NCBI GenBank assembly: GCA_964461335.1
Contig: CAYWTY010000003.1
Span: 1 to 59,360, forward strand
Length of the DNA stretch: 59,360 bases
Source: JAKJBL01 sp964461335
Lineage (GTDB): Bacteria; Bacillota; Clostridia; Christensenellales; CAG-138
Direction: 5' to 3'
Within the stretch, counting starts at the first letter, position 1; the number at the start of each line of letters is the position of its first letter. Shown here piece by piece: positions 43,596 through 52,755 of the stretch. The position numbers were made by a program, and so were the translations under genes. A model generated the notes under the pieces. It had not been told where the DNA came from. It made no database searches and was given only the letters and a program-made list of their open reading frames with translations.

Positions 43596-43904
43596 ATGGC
43601 AAACCAAAAGCTCCGCATCAAGCTCAAGGCTTACGAGCACAGCCTGATTGACCAGAGCGCAGAGAAAATTGTTGAAACAGCAAAGCGTACAGGCGCGCGT
43701 ATAAGCGGCCCTGTGCCTCTGCCCACTGAAAAGGAAATAATAACAATACTCCGTTCCCCGCATAAGTACAAAGATGCACGAGAGCAGTTTGAAATGCGCA
43801 CCCATAAACGGCTTATCGATATTCTCCAGCCTACGGCAAAGACTGTAGATGCGTTGATGAAGCTCGATTTGCCTGCAGGCGTTGACATTGAAATCAAACT
43901 GTAA
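43596..43904 (+). CDS. rpsJ: 30S ribosomal protein S10
   Basis: 102 residues; starts MANQKLRIKLKAYEH as usual and contains PLPTEKEIITILRSPHKYKDAREQ-type conserved text near residues 39-60, and the HKRLIDILQP segment. Part of the 30S head; the same protein (NusE) joins antitermination complexes. First gene of the super-operon, with AAGGAGG upstream. Confidence 0.99.
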   Translation: MANQKLRIKLKAYEHSLIDQSAEKIVETAKRTGARISGPVPLPTEKEIITILRSPHKYKDAREQFEMRTHKRLIDILQPTAKTVDALMKLDLPAGVDIEIKL

Positions 43905-43922
43905 GCAAGTGAGGTATTAAGA

Positions 43923-44552
43923 ATGAAAAAAGCCATAGTAGGTAAAAAAGTAGGTATGACGCAGCTTTTCCTAAGTGACGGTACCATGATTCCTGTAACT
44001 GTGGTTGAGGCAGGGCCCTGCCCTGTTATACAGAAAAAAACAGTTGAACATGATGGGTACAGCGCAATACAGGTAGGGTTTGGCGAAATTAGAGAAAAAC
44101 TTGTCAACAAGCCGAATAAGGGTCATTTTGAAAAGGCCGGCATTCGTGCGTTGCGTTATTTGCGCGAGCTTAAGCTTGATAATGCATCAGACTACGAAGT
44201 AGGGGCAGTTATTACTGCTGATACATTCGAAGAAGGCGAGCGCGTTGATGTTATTGGCAAGTCAAAAGGCAAGGGCTTTGCAGGCGTAATTAAGCGCCAC
44301 AATCAGTCCCGCGGCAGGAAGACCCACGGCTCGCATTCCTACCGCACAGCAGGCGCAATGAGTGCGTGCTCAGACCCTTCAAAGGTGTTTAAAACAAAAA
44401 AGCTGCCCGGTCATATGGGCGCAAGCAGGGTTACAGTGCAGAACCTTGAAGTAGTGCGTGTAGACAAAGAGCGCAACCTGCTGCTTGTTAAGGGCGCAGT
44501 TCCCGGAGCAAAGGGCGGCATGGTTGTTGTTAAAAGCACTGTCAAGAAGTAA
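43923..44552 (+). CDS. rplC: 50S ribosomal protein L3
   Basis: 209 residues, normal length. Starts KKAIVGKKVGMTQLF and has the long loop GKGFAGVIKRHNQSRGRKTHG near residues 118-138 that reaches towards the peptidyl transferase centre. An early 23S assembly protein. It follows rpsJ by 18 bp. Confidence 0.99.
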   Translation: MKKAIVGKKVGMTQLFLSDGTMIPVTVVEAGPCPVIQKKTVEHDGYSAIQVGFGEIREKLVNKPNKGHFEKAGIRALRYLRELKLDNASDYEVGAVITADTFEEGERVDVIGKSKGKGFAGVIKRHNQSRGRKTHGSHSYRTAGAMSACSDPSKVFKTKKLPGHMGASRVTVQNLEVVRVDKERNLLLVKGAVPGAKGGMVVVKSTVKK

Positions 44553-44576
44553 GCCAAGTATTAAGGAGGAAGCCAA

Positions 44577-45197
44577 ATGCCTAAGGTAGCATTGCATGAT
44601 ATAACAGGCGCGCAGGTTGGCGATATTGAGCTTTCGGAGGAAGTCTTTGCAGCTCCTGTCAATAAAGCCGTAATGCACGAAGTAGTTCGCGCATACCTTG
44701 CAAACCAGCGTCAGGGCACACAGAGCGCACTCACCCGCGCCCAAGTAAGGGGCGGGGGCGCAAAACCATGGCGCCAAAAAGGAACAGGGCGCGCACGCCA
44801 GGGCAGCACACGCTCGCCTCAATGGAGGCATGGCGGTGTTGTATTTGCGCCAAAGCCGCGCGATTATAGAATTAACGTAAACAAAAAAGTCAAACGCTTG
44901 GCAATGAGGAGCGCGCTTACAAGCAAGGTAAGCGAACATGAACTTATTGTATTTAATGCGCTTGATATTGCAGCGCCAAAAACAAAAGAAATGGTTAAGG
45001 TTCTAAAGGCACTGAATGTTGACGGTGCGCTTATAGTTCTAAAAGAAAAGGACGAAATCGTAGAGCGCGCAACAGGCAATATTCCGGGTGTAAAAACAAC
45101 TCTTGTTGGTACGCTCAATGTGTACGAAATACTTAAATACAGCAAGCTCATACTTACAGAGGATGCGCTTAAAATGGTCGAGGAGGTATATAGCTGA
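44577..45197 (+). CDS. rplD: 50S ribosomal protein L4
   Basis: 206 residues. The exit-tunnel loop is clear (GGGAKPWRQKGTGRARQGS near residues 59-77). L4 is the classic autogenous regulator of S10 operons in gamma-proteobacteria; whether it acts on the leader here is unknown. AAGGAGG is upstream. It overlaps rplW by one base (TGATG). Confidence 0.99.
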   Translation: MPKVALHDITGAQVGDIELSEEVFAAPVNKAVMHEVVRAYLANQRQGTQSALTRAQVRGGGAKPWRQKGTGRARQGSTRSPQWRHGGVVFAPKPRDYRINVNKKVKRLAMRSALTSKVSEHELIVFNALDIAAPKTKEMVKVLKALNVDGALIVLKEKDEIVERATGNIPGVKTTLVGTLNVYEILKYSKLILTEDALKMVEEVYS

Positions 45198-45493
45198 TGA
45201 AGAATCCGCATGATGTCATCATAAAGCCCGTACTCACAGAAAAGAGCTACGATTATCTGCCATCCAAGACTTATACATTTGTTGTTGATAAACACGCAAA
45301 CAAGACTGAAATCCGCCAGGCAGTCGAGGCTGTATTCGGCGTGAAGGTGGATAGTGTGCATACCCTTAACCGCTTGGGCAAGATTAGGCGCCAGGGTCGC
45401 ACGCAAGGCCGCAGGGCATCCACAAAAAAGGCTTACGTCAGGCTTAAGAAGGACTCAAAAGGGATTGAGTTTTTCGACAGCATGACTCAGTAA
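45197..45493 (+). CDS. rplW: 50S ribosomal protein L23
   Basis: 98 residues; has IIKPVLTEKSY at the start and the VDKHANKTEIRQAVEAVFGV segment near residues 30-49. It sits at the tunnel exit and forms a docking site for trigger factor and SRP. The start overlaps the rplD stop. Confidence 0.99.
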   Translation: MKNPHDVIIKPVLTEKSYDYLPSKTYTFVVDKHANKTEIRQAVEAVFGVKVDSVHTLNRLGKIRRQGRTQGRRASTKKAYVRLKKDSKGIEFFDSMTQ

Positions 45494-45503
45494 GGAGGAC
45501 TCT

Positions 45504-46337
<834 letters not shown>

Positions 46338-46358
46338 GTTTGAGGAAGGAGAGCAACA

Positions 46359-46640
46359 ATGTCAAGGTCAATTAAAAAAGGCCCCTATGTGGATGAACGC
46401 CTTTTCAAGCGCCTCACGGCTATGAACGATACGCGCAGGAAGTCCGTTTTGCGCACATGGTCGCGCGCCTCAACCATTTTCCCGGAGTTTGTCGGCCATA
46501 CAATAGCAGTGCATGATGGGCGCAAGCATGTGCCTGTATATATAACTGAGGATATGGTAGGGCATAAGCTTGGCGAGTTTGCCCCTACCCGCACTTTCCG
46601 CGGGCATAAGGGCTCCGAGCGCTCCTCGGGCGCAAGGTAA
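46359..46640 (+). CDS. rpsS: 30S ribosomal protein S19
   Basis: 93 residues; MSRSIKKGPYVDERL and the HNGR-like HDGRKHVPVYITEDMVGHK block near residues 51-70. Located in the 30S head with S13 at the intersubunit bridge. GGAAGGAG precedes the ATG. Confidence 0.99.
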   Translation: MSRSIKKGPYVDERLFKRLTAMNDTRRKSVLRTWSRASTIFPEFVGHTIAVHDGRKHVPVYITEDMVGHKLGEFAPTRTFRGHKGSERSSGAR

Positions 46641-46656
46641 GGAGGATATTCAACAA

Positions 46657-47043
46657 ATGGCAACAAGAATTAGAGAAAAAACCGAAGCACGCCGCGAAAA
46701 TAGAGATATGCGGCCACGGGCAATAGCGCGCCATGTGCGAATATCCCCGAGAAAGGTCAGGCTTGTTATAGACCTTATACGCGGCAAATCAATCGGGCAA
46801 GCCCAGGCAATCCTTATGAATATGCCGAAATCCGCTGCTCCTGTTGTGGAAAAGCTGCTTAAGTCAGCGCTTGCAAATGCTGAGAACAACCTGGATCTGA
46901 GCTCGGATACCCTCTATGTGGCTGAAGTGTTTGCAGACCAGGGGCCTACGCTCAAGCGTTTCAGGCCTGCTGCAAAAGGCAGAGCGATGCGTATAAGAAA
47001 GCGCTCAAGCCACATTACAATAATACTGGATCAGGCAAAGTAA
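46657..47043 (+). CDS. rplV: 50S ribosomal protein L22
   Basis: 128 residues from the ATG behind AAGGAGGATATTC; a longer frame inside rpsS has no binding site. It has an N-terminal basic extension (about 20 residues), then ARHVRISPRKVRLVIDLIRG. The tunnel hairpin lies near residues 95-112 (GPTLKRFRPAAKGRAMRIRK). The hairpin lines the exit tunnel with L4; mutations there give macrolide resistance in other species. Confidence 0.98.
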   Translation: MATRIREKTEARRENRDMRPRAIARHVRISPRKVRLVIDLIRGKSIGQAQAILMNMPKSAAPVVEKLLKSALANAENNLDLSSDTLYVAEVFADQGPTLKRFRPAAKGRAMRIRKRSSHITIILDQAK

Positions 47044-47055
47044 AGGAGGGTTACA

Positions 47056-47712
47056 ATGGGTCAAAAAATAAATCCGAACGGCTTTCGCGTCGGTGTCATA
47101 CGGGATTGGAATACCCGTTGGTATGCTTCAAAAAAAGACTTTGCCGATTTTTTGGTTGAAGATAAAAGAATCCGCGACCATGTAAAAGCGAAGTATTTTG
47201 CAGCAGGCATATCCCGCATTGAAATCGAGCGCGCAGCAGGCAAAATTACTGTTAACATCCGCACGTCACGCCCGGGTATGCTTATTGGCAGAGGCGGAGC
47301 AGGCGTTGATGCGATACGGGCTGATATTTCAAAGCTTATCGGCAAGCCGGTAAACATAAATATTCTCGAAATCCGCAACGCAGATACAGACGCTCAGCTT
47401 GTTGCAGAAAACATAGCAGCACAGCTTGAAAAGCGCATTTCCTTCCGCCGCGCTATGAAGCAGACAATGGGGCGCTCTATGAAAGCAGGCGCAAAGGGCA
47501 TTAAGCTTTTGTGCGCAGGAAGGTTGGGCGGCGCAGAAATCGCACGCAGCGAAGGCTACCACGACGGCTCCATACCCCTGCAGACAATGCGCGCGGATAT
47601 TGACTATGGCTTTGCAGAGGCGCATACAACCTATGGACGCATTGGCGTCAAGGTGTGGATTTACAAGGGCGAGGTGCTCGGTAAGTCACGCAGGCAAGAA
47701 GGAGGCAGGTAA
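47056..47712 (+). CDS. rpsC: 30S ribosomal protein S3
   Basis: 218 residues. Starts MGQKINPNGFRVGVIRDWNT; the KH domain has MLIGRGGAGVDAIRADI near residues 75-91, and the C-terminal domain DYGFAEAHTTYGRIGVKVWI near 180-199. Part of the mRNA entry helicase with S4 and S5. AAAGGAGG upstream. Confidence 0.99.
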   Translation: MGQKINPNGFRVGVIRDWNTRWYASKKDFADFLVEDKRIRDHVKAKYFAAGISRIEIERAAGKITVNIRTSRPGMLIGRGGAGVDAIRADISKLIGKPVNINILEIRNADTDAQLVAENIAAQLEKRISFRRAMKQTMGRSMKAGAKGIKLLCAGRLGGAEIARSEGYHDGSIPLQTMRADIDYGFAEAHTTYGRIGVKVWIYKGEVLGKSRRQEGGR

Positions 47713-47714
47713 CA

Positions 47715-48158
47715 ATGTTGATGCCTAAAAGAGTAAAAAGAAGAAGAGTATTCCGCGGCCGCATGAAGGGTAAGGCCTTAAGGGGCAACACAATTACATA
47801 CGGCGAATTCGGTCTTGTGGCAATGGAGCCTGCTTGGGTAACAAGCAACCAGATTGAAGCAGCCCGTATTGCAATGACGCGTTATATTAAGCGCGGCGGC
47901 AAAGTGTGGATAAAAATATTCCCGGATAAACCGGTAACAAAAAAACCTGCTGAAACCCGTATGGGAAGCGGCAAGGGCTCACCCGAATACTGGGTAGCTG
48001 TAGTTAAACCGGGCCGCATACTTTTTGAAATAGCAGAAGTAGACGCGGAAACTGCGGCAGAGGCGCTGCGCCTAGCCATGCACAAACTGCCGCTAAAGTG
48101 CAAAATTGTGCATAAGGATTCCGGCCAGGAAGGTGGTGCAGTCAATGAAAGCGAATAA
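47715..48158 (+). CDS. rplP: 50S ribosomal protein L16
   Basis: 147 residues; MLMPKRVKRRRVFRGRMKG start and the TETRMGSGKGSPEYWVA-like block (ETRMGSGKGSPEYWVA near residues 76-91). It organises the A-site tRNA region of 23S rRNA. It starts 2 bp after rpsC and its end overlaps rpmC by 14 bp. Confidence 0.99.
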   Translation: MLMPKRVKRRRVFRGRMKGKALRGNTITYGEFGLVAMEPAWVTSNQIEAARIAMTRYIKRGGKVWIKIFPDKPVTKKPAETRMGSGKGSPEYWVAVVKPGRILFEIAEVDAETAAEALRLAMHKLPLKCKIVHKDSGQEGGAVNESE

Positions 48159-48348
48159 AGTCCGTGAACTGACAAACGAAGAGCTTGACGTGCGTGAGCG
48201 CGAGCTGAAGACTGAGCTCTTTAATCTCCGCTTCCAGCTGGCTACAGGGCAGTTAAACAACCCCCAGCGGATAAAGGAATGCAAAAAAGATATTGCCCGT
48301 GTAAAGACGCTCATCCGCGAGCGCGAGCTTAAGGTGGCTGCCGAATGA
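48145..48348 (+). CDS. rpmC: 50S ribosomal protein L29
   Basis: 67 residues from the ATG inside the end of rplP, where GGAAGGTGG provides a binding site. KVRELTNEELDVRERELKTE and LFNLRFQLATGQL are typical of L29. Near the tunnel exit beside L23. The overlap with rplP implies coupled translation. Confidence 0.97.
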   Translation: MKANKVRELTNEELDVRERELKTELFNLRFQLATGQLNNPQRIKECKKDIARVKTLIRERELKVAAE

Positions 48349-48365
48349 GGGAGGAGGAGCAGGCT

Positions 48366-48629
48366 ATGGAAGAAAGCATCAGAGGGTACCGCAAAACGCG
48401 TACAGGTATAGTTGTAAGCGATAAAATGAACAAGACCATAGTAGTGGCAATCCGCACAAAAGTGCGCCATCCTCTTTACGGCAAAATGGTCAACCGCACT
48501 GAGAAGTTTAAGGTTCATGATGAAGAAAACACCTGCGGTATCGGCGATACCGTGAGGATTATGGAGACCCGCCCTCTTTCAAAAGAGAAACGCTGGCGCT
48601 TGGTCGAAATCCTCGAAAAGGCCAAGTAA
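48366..48629 (+). CDS. rpsQ: 30S ribosomal protein S17
   Basis: 87 residues from the ATG behind GGGAGGAGGAG; an ATG 21 bases upstream would place the Shine-Dalgarno inside the coding region and is less likely. GIVVSDKMNKTIVVAI and HPLYGKMVNRTEKFKVHDEE are characteristic. Primary 16S-binding assembly protein. Confidence 0.98.
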   Translation: MEESIRGYRKTRTGIVVSDKMNKTIVVAIRTKVRHPLYGKMVNRTEKFKVHDEENTCGIGDTVRIMETRPLSKEKRWRLVEILEKAK

Positions 48630-48642
48630 GGAGGAATTTAAC

Positions 48643-49011
48643 ATGATTCAACCACAGACAAGGCTGAAGGTCGCAGATAATAGCGGCGCAAAAGAAATTA
48701 TGTGCATTCGCGTTTTAGGCGGCTCATTCCGCAGGTTTGCCAACATTGGCGATGTTATAGTTGCCTCTGTTAAATCGGCGCAGCCTGGCGGCGCAGTCAA
48801 AAAGAAGGACATTGTAAGGGCAGTAATTGTACGCACTGTTTCAGGCGTGCATCGGCCGGACGGCAGCTATATCCGCTTCGATGATAATGCGGCTGTAATA
48901 ATAAACGAACAAAAGCAGCCCCGCGGAACCCGTATTTTCGGGCCTGTGGCGCGCGAGCTGCGAGAGCGCGACTACATGAAGATCGTGTCTCTTGCGCCGG
49001 AAGTGCTCTAA
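48643..49011 (+). CDS. rplN: 50S ribosomal protein L14
   Basis: 122 residues; MIQPQTRLKVADNSGAKEIMCI start and FDDNAAVIINEQKQPRGTRI near residues 79-98. Forms intersubunit bridges and is the docking site of the silencing factor RsfS. First gene of the spc part. AAGGAGG upstream. Confidence 0.99.
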   Translation: MIQPQTRLKVADNSGAKEIMCIRVLGGSFRRFANIGDVIVASVKSAQPGGAVKKKDIVRAVIVRTVSGVHRPDGSYIRFDDNAAVIINEQKQPRGTRIFGPVARELRERDYMKIVSLAPEVL

Positions 49012-49022
49012 GGAGGGCAGCG

Positions 49023-49340
49023 ATGAAAAAGCTCAACATAAAAAAGGACGATACTGTAATAGTCATTACAGGCAAGGACAGAGGCGTTAAAGGCAAAGTG
49101 CTTGTAAGCCTCCCAAAAGAGGAGCGGGTCATTGTGCAAAACGCCAATATGATGACGCGCCACCAAAAACCCCGCCGCCAGGGCGACCCGGGCGGGCGCA
49201 TTAAGCAAGAGGGCGCTATTCACGCAAGCAATGTAATGCTTATTTGCCCGAAATGCTCAAAACCAACGCGCGTTGGGCATGCGTTTGAGGGCGAAAAGAA
49301 AGTCCGCGTATGCAAAAAATGCGGCAAATCAATGGATTAA
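49023..49340 (+). CDS. rplX: 50S ribosomal protein L24, zinc-ribbon type
   Basis: 105 residues. The KOW motif VITGKDRGVKGKV is near residues 16-28. The C-terminus has two CxxC pairs (CPKC near 77 and CKKC near 98), a zinc-ribbon-like form found in part of the bacteria. Initiates 50S assembly. 11 bp behind rplN. Confidence 0.98.
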   Translation: MKKLNIKKDDTVIVITGKDRGVKGKVLVSLPKEERVIVQNANMMTRHQKPRRQGDPGGRIKQEGAIHASNVMLICPKCSKPTRVGHAFEGEKKVRVCKKCGKSMD

Positions 49341-49361
49341 GCCGGAAGGGAGGAGTTTCAA

Positions 49362-50009
49362 ATGGCAAAGCAGCAAGCTAAGCAAAGTACAACGAAAAAA
49401 GATGCAGCTCAAGCATCCGCAAAAAAGAAAAGAGCAGCACAGGAAGACTTGAAGTCCTTATCCGGCATACCTCGCCTTAAGGAAAAATACAGGGCTGAGG
49501 TTGCTCCTCAAATGCAGGAGAAGTTCGGGTATAAAAACGTAATGGAGATTCCAAGGCTTGAAAAAGTCGTGCTTAATATGGGGCTAGGCTCTGAAAAGGA
49601 TAACCCAAAGGGCTTGGAGAATGCCTGTGAGGAGCTCTCGCTGATTTCAGGGCAAAAAGCTGTTATTACAAAGGCGAAGAAATCCGTAGCAAACTTCAAG
49701 CTTAGAGAAGGCATGAATGTTGGTGCAAAGGTTACGCTTCGCGGTGACAGAATGTATTATTTTGCCGATAAATTCATGAATATTGTGTTGCCGCGTGTAC
49801 GCGACTTCCGCGGTGTCTCCGCAAAATCCTTTGACGGGCGCGGCAATTATGCGCTTGGTGTTAAGGAACAGCTGATTTTTCCGGAAATCAACTATGATGA
49901 CGTAGACAAAGTGCGCGGCATGGATATTATTTTTGTGACAACTGCAAAGAGCGATGAAGAGGCAAAAGAGCTCTTAAACCTTTTGGGCATGCCCTTTGCC
50001 CAGGGCTGA
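49362..50009 (+). CDS. rplE: 50S ribosomal protein L5 with N-terminal extension
   Basis: 215 residues against about 180 in most bacteria. The first 36 are Lys/Ala/Gln-rich (MAKQQAKQSTTKKDAAQASA ...); the canonical protein begins RLKEKYRAEVAPQM. The core VVLNMGLGS and KVTLRGDRMYYFADKF blocks are present. It binds 5S rRNA and contacts the P-site tRNA. The ATG used has GGAGGAG upstream. No good internal start replaces it, so the extension is probably real. Confidence 0.98.
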   Translation: MAKQQAKQSTTKKDAAQASAKKKRAAQEDLKSLSGIPRLKEKYRAEVAPQMQEKFGYKNVMEIPRLEKVVLNMGLGSEKDNPKGLENACEELSLISGQKAVITKAKKSVANFKLREGMNVGAKVTLRGDRMYYFADKFMNIVLPRVRDFRGVSAKSFDGRGNYALGVKEQLIFPEINYDDVDKVRGMDIIFVTTAKSDEEAKELLNLLGMPFAQG

Positions 50010-50025
50010 ATTAAGGAGGAAAACC

Positions 50026-50211
50026 GTGGCAAAAAAAAGCATGATAAATAAACAAAAAGCCGTACCCAAGTTCAGCACGCGTGCATATACACGCTGCAGA
50101 ATATGCGGCAGACCGCACGCTGTGCTGCGTAAATATGGCATTTGCCGCATTTGCTTCCGCAACCTTGCATACAAGGGTGAAATCCCCGGCGTGCGCAAGG
50201 CAAGCTGGTAA
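50026..50211 (+). CDS. rpsZ: 30S ribosomal protein S14, zinc-binding type Z
   Basis: 61 residues from a GTG behind AAGGAGGAAAACC. The two CxxC pairs (CRICGR and CRICFR near residues 24-43) and short length mark the zinc-containing C+ form. It lies in the 30S head. Too short to be confused with the 89-residue C- form. Confidence 0.98.
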   Translation: MAKKSMINKQKAVPKFSTRAYTRCRICGRPHAVLRKYGICRICFRNLAYKGEIPGVRKASW

Positions 50212-50227
50212 GAAGGAGGATACAAAC

Positions 50228-50620
50228 ATGACCGATCCCATTGCAGATATGCTTACACGCATCCGCAACGCGCTTGTGGCAAAACACGATGCAGTTGAAA
50301 TTCCTGCATCTTCCATAAAGAAATCCATAGCGCAGATTCTGCTCAGCGAGGGCTATATCCGAGGGTATGAGCTCATAGAGAACGGCGTGCAAAAGTCCAT
50401 CCGTATCCAGCTCAAATACGGCCCTAACAGGCAGCGGGTAATTGTGGGTATTAAGCGCATTAGCCGCCCGGGCCTTCGAGTTTATGCTCGAAAGGACGCA
50501 ATGCCCAAGGTGCTTAATGGCTTAGGGATAGCAATCGTTTCAACATCGCGCGGAGTAATGACTGATAGAGAAGCGCGCAAGCAAGCAGTAGGCGGAGAAG
50601 TACTCGCCTATGTATGGTAG
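50228..50620 (+). CDS. rpsH: 30S ribosomal protein S8
   Basis: 130 residues; MTDPIADMLTRIRNAL start and the C-terminal STSRGVMTDREARKQAVGGE block. Primary 16S-binding protein and, in E. coli, the regulator of the spc operon. The ATG follows GAAGGAGGATACAAAC; longer in-frame extensions lie in rpsZ. Confidence 0.99.
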   Translation: MTDPIADMLTRIRNALVAKHDAVEIPASSIKKSIAQILLSEGYIRGYELIENGVQKSIRIQLKYGPNRQRVIVGIKRISRPGLRVYARKDAMPKVLNGLGIAIVSTSRGVMTDREARKQAVGGEVLAYVW

Positions 50621-50647
50621 AAGAGCGCATTTACAGGAGGTGTAGAA

Positions 50648-51187
50648 ATGTCGCGTATCGGAAAACTTCCGGTCAATATATTGAGCGGAGTGACAATCAC
50701 GGTCGGTGAGGATAACACCGTAACTGTGAAAGGCCCGAAAGGGCAGCTTTTTGAGCAAATTCCGCATGAAATCAGCATTGAACAGAATGAGGGTACACTT
50801 AACGTAAACCGTAAAGGCGAGGATAAGCGGAGCCGCTCGCTGCATGGGTTAAGCCGCACGCTCATTAACAACATGGTTTTAGGGGTAACAACAGGGTTTT
50901 CTAAAACGCTTGAAATAGCAGGCGTAGGATATAGGGCACAGAAGCAGGGAAATAAGCTTGTGCTTAACCTCGGGTACTCCCACAATGTCGAGTTCTTAGA
51001 GCCAGAAGGAATACAAATCGATGTGCCGGCTCCAAACCGCATTATTGTTTCCGGCATAGATAAACAGCTTGTAGGCCAGATGGCGGCAAATATCCGCGCT
51101 GCACGCGAACCCGAACCCTATAAAGGCAAGGGTATCAGGTACAGCAATGAGGTTATCCGCCGCAAGGAAGGCAAGACGGGCAAATAA
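50648..51187 (+). CDS. rplF: 50S ribosomal protein L6
   Basis: 179 residues; MSRIGKLPVNI start, LKGPKGQL-like VKGPKGQLF near residue 28 and EPYKGKGIRYSNEVIRRKEGK at the end. Near the factor-binding site with L10/L11. AGGAGGTG precedes the ATG. Confidence 0.99.
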   Translation: MSRIGKLPVNILSGVTITVGEDNTVTVKGPKGQLFEQIPHEISIEQNEGTLNVNRKGEDKRSRSLHGLSRTLINNMVLGVTTGFSKTLEIAGVGYRAQKQGNKLVLNLGYSHNVEFLEPEGIQIDVPAPNRIIVSGIDKQLVGQMAANIRAAREPEPYKGKGIRYSNEVIRRKEGKTGK

Positions 51188-51209
51188 TGCGTAGGAAGGA
51201 GTAAGTGCA

Positions 51210-51578
51210 ATGATTTCAAGTAAAGATAAAAACGCTGTACGCAAGACGCGTCATACCCGCTCCCGCAGGCATCTTATTGGCACAAGCGAGCGCCCGAGGC
51301 TCAATATATACAGAAGCCTGAACCATATTTATGCGCAGCTCATAAATGACGAAATCGGCAGCACGCTTGCAGCTGCTTCTACGCTGGATGCAGATATTAA
51401 GCCCCAGCTTGAAGCAAAAAACAAGGTGGAGGCTGCAAAACTGGTAGGCGAGCTGATTGGCCGCCGTGCAGTTGAAAAGGGCATAAGCAAGGTTGTCTTT
51501 GACAGAGGCGGGTACCTTTACGCAGGTCGGGTTGCAGCTGTTGCTGATGGCGCACGCAGTGCCGGGCTGGATTTCTAA
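51210..51578 (+). CDS. rplR: 50S ribosomal protein L18
   Basis: 122 residues; RLNIYRSLNHIYAQLI near residues 31-46 and the VVFDRGGYLYAGRVAAVADGAR block near 93-114. Binds 5S rRNA with L5. AGGAAGGAG upstream. Confidence 0.99.
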   Translation: MISSKDKNAVRKTRHTRSRRHLIGTSERPRLNIYRSLNHIYAQLINDEIGSTLAAASTLDADIKPQLEAKNKVEAAKLVGELIGRRAVEKGISKVVFDRGGYLYAGRVAAVADGARSAGLDF

Positions 51579-51586
51579 GGAGGAAA

Positions 51587-52096
51587 ATGATGCAGAATAG
51601 ACGTTTTGAGCAGGAGGCGCCTGAGTTTAAGGAACGCCTTGTCTATATAAACAGAGTTGCGAAGGTTGTAAAAGGCGGCCGCAACTTCCGGTTTTCAGCA
51701 CTTATGGTTGTTGGCAATGAAAACGGCCGTGTAGGAATCGGAATGGGAAAAGCGGCAGAAATTCCTGAAGCTATACGCAAAGGAATAGAGACCGCAAAAC
51801 GCCACATGTTTGATGTGCCGATTGTCGGCACCACAATACCCCATCAGGTCGAGGGGCGATTTGGCAAAGGGCATGTGCGGATGCTTCCTGCAGAAGAGGG
51901 AACAGGCGTTATAGCAGGCGGACCTGCGCGCGCAGTTCTCGAAATGGCAGGCGTTAAAGATATACGCACAAAGAGCTACGGCTCCAATAACCCTTCAAAC
52001 TGTGTAAAGGCTACATTGAACGGCCTGATGCAGTTGCGCACAGCCGAGCAGGTGGCGCGGCTTCGGGGCAAGTCTGTGTCTGAAATCCTCGACTGA
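51587..52096 (+). CDS. rpsE: 30S ribosomal protein S5
   Basis: 169 residues; FKERLVYINRVAKVVKGGR near residues 12-30 and the VGIGMGKAAEIPEAIRKGIE block near 47-66. Important for mRNA entry and accuracy. Two adjacent ATGs exist (51587 and 51590) behind AAGGAGGAAA; either may be used. Confidence 0.99.
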   Translation: MMQNRRFEQEAPEFKERLVYINRVAKVVKGGRNFRFSALMVVGNENGRVGIGMGKAAEIPEAIRKGIETAKRHMFDVPIVGTTIPHQVEGRFGKGHVRMLPAEEGTGVIAGGPARAVLEMAGVKDIRTKSYGSNNPSNCVKATLNGLMQLRTAEQVARLRGKSVSEILD

Positions 52097-52118
52097 CCCA
52101 TAGAAAGGAGAGTATAAA

Positions 52119-52298
52119 ATGGCACAGCTTAAAATTACGCTTGTAAAAAGCACAATTGGCGCTTTAAAAGACCAAAAGGCCACAGTTGAGTCCCTTGGTC
52201 TTAGGAAAATCAACAGCTTTACAGTGCAGCCTGATAATGCCTGCACTCGCGGCAAAATCTTTAAGGTAAAACACCTTATTAAGGTGGAAGAAGCATAA
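52119..52298 (+). CDS. rpmD: 50S ribosomal protein L30
   Basis: 59 residues, short enough to be missed by length cut-offs. MAQLKITLVKSTIGALKDQK start, ESLGLRKIN and the C-terminal VKHLIKVEE are characteristic. GAAAGGAGAG precedes the ATG. It lies 22 bp behind rpsE and 13 bp before rplO, its normal position. Confidence 0.98.
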   Translation: MAQLKITLVKSTIGALKDQKATVESLGLRKINSFTVQPDNACTRGKIFKVKHLIKVEEA

Positions 52299-52311
52299 GG
52301 GGGGATACACC

Positions 52312-52755
52312 ATGAAATTGCATGAGCTAAAGCCTGCTTTAAGCTCAACAAGGGCTTCAAAGCGAGTAGGACGCGGTACAGGGTCAGGCATGGGCAAGAC
52401 CTCCACCAAGGGGCATAAGGGCCAAATAGCACGCGGCGGGAGCAAGAAGCACGGCTTTGAAGGCGGCCAGATGCCGCTTGCAAGGCGCCTGCCTAAGCGC
52501 GGCTTTACGAATATTTTTGCAAAAGAATATACGGTTATAAATGTCTCAGTGCTTGACTGCTTTGAAAACGATACGATTGTTACAGCTTCCTTGTTAAAAG
52601 AGCTTGGCTTGATAAGCAAAATTAAAAAGGACGGCCTTAAGGTCCTTGGTCAAGGGGAGCTTACAAAGAAGCTCACTGTTAGAGCTGCAAAATTCTCCAA
52701 CACTGCTAAAGACGCCATAGAGGCTCAGGGCGGAAGCGTAGAGGTGATGGACTGA
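52312..52755 (+). CDS. rplO: 50S ribosomal protein L15
   Basis: 147 residues; MKLHELKPAL start, the glycine-rich KRVGRGTGSGMGKTSTKGHK block near residues 17-36 and a second near 42-58. Late assembly protein. It overlaps secY by one base (TGATG), so the two are coupled. Confidence 0.99.
   Translation: MKLHELKPALSSTRASKRVGRGTGSGMGKTSTKGHKGQIARGGSKKHGFEGGQMPLARRLPKRGFTNIFAKEYTVINVSVLDCFENDTIVTASLLKELGLISKIKKDGLKVLGQGELTKKLTVRAAKFSNTAKDAIEAQGGSVEVMD

Noticed and set aside
48345..48366. Upstream ATG for rpsQ at 48345
   Set aside because: It would translate the Shine-Dalgarno sequence GGGAGGAGGAG; the ATG at 48366 fits the family start and the binding site.
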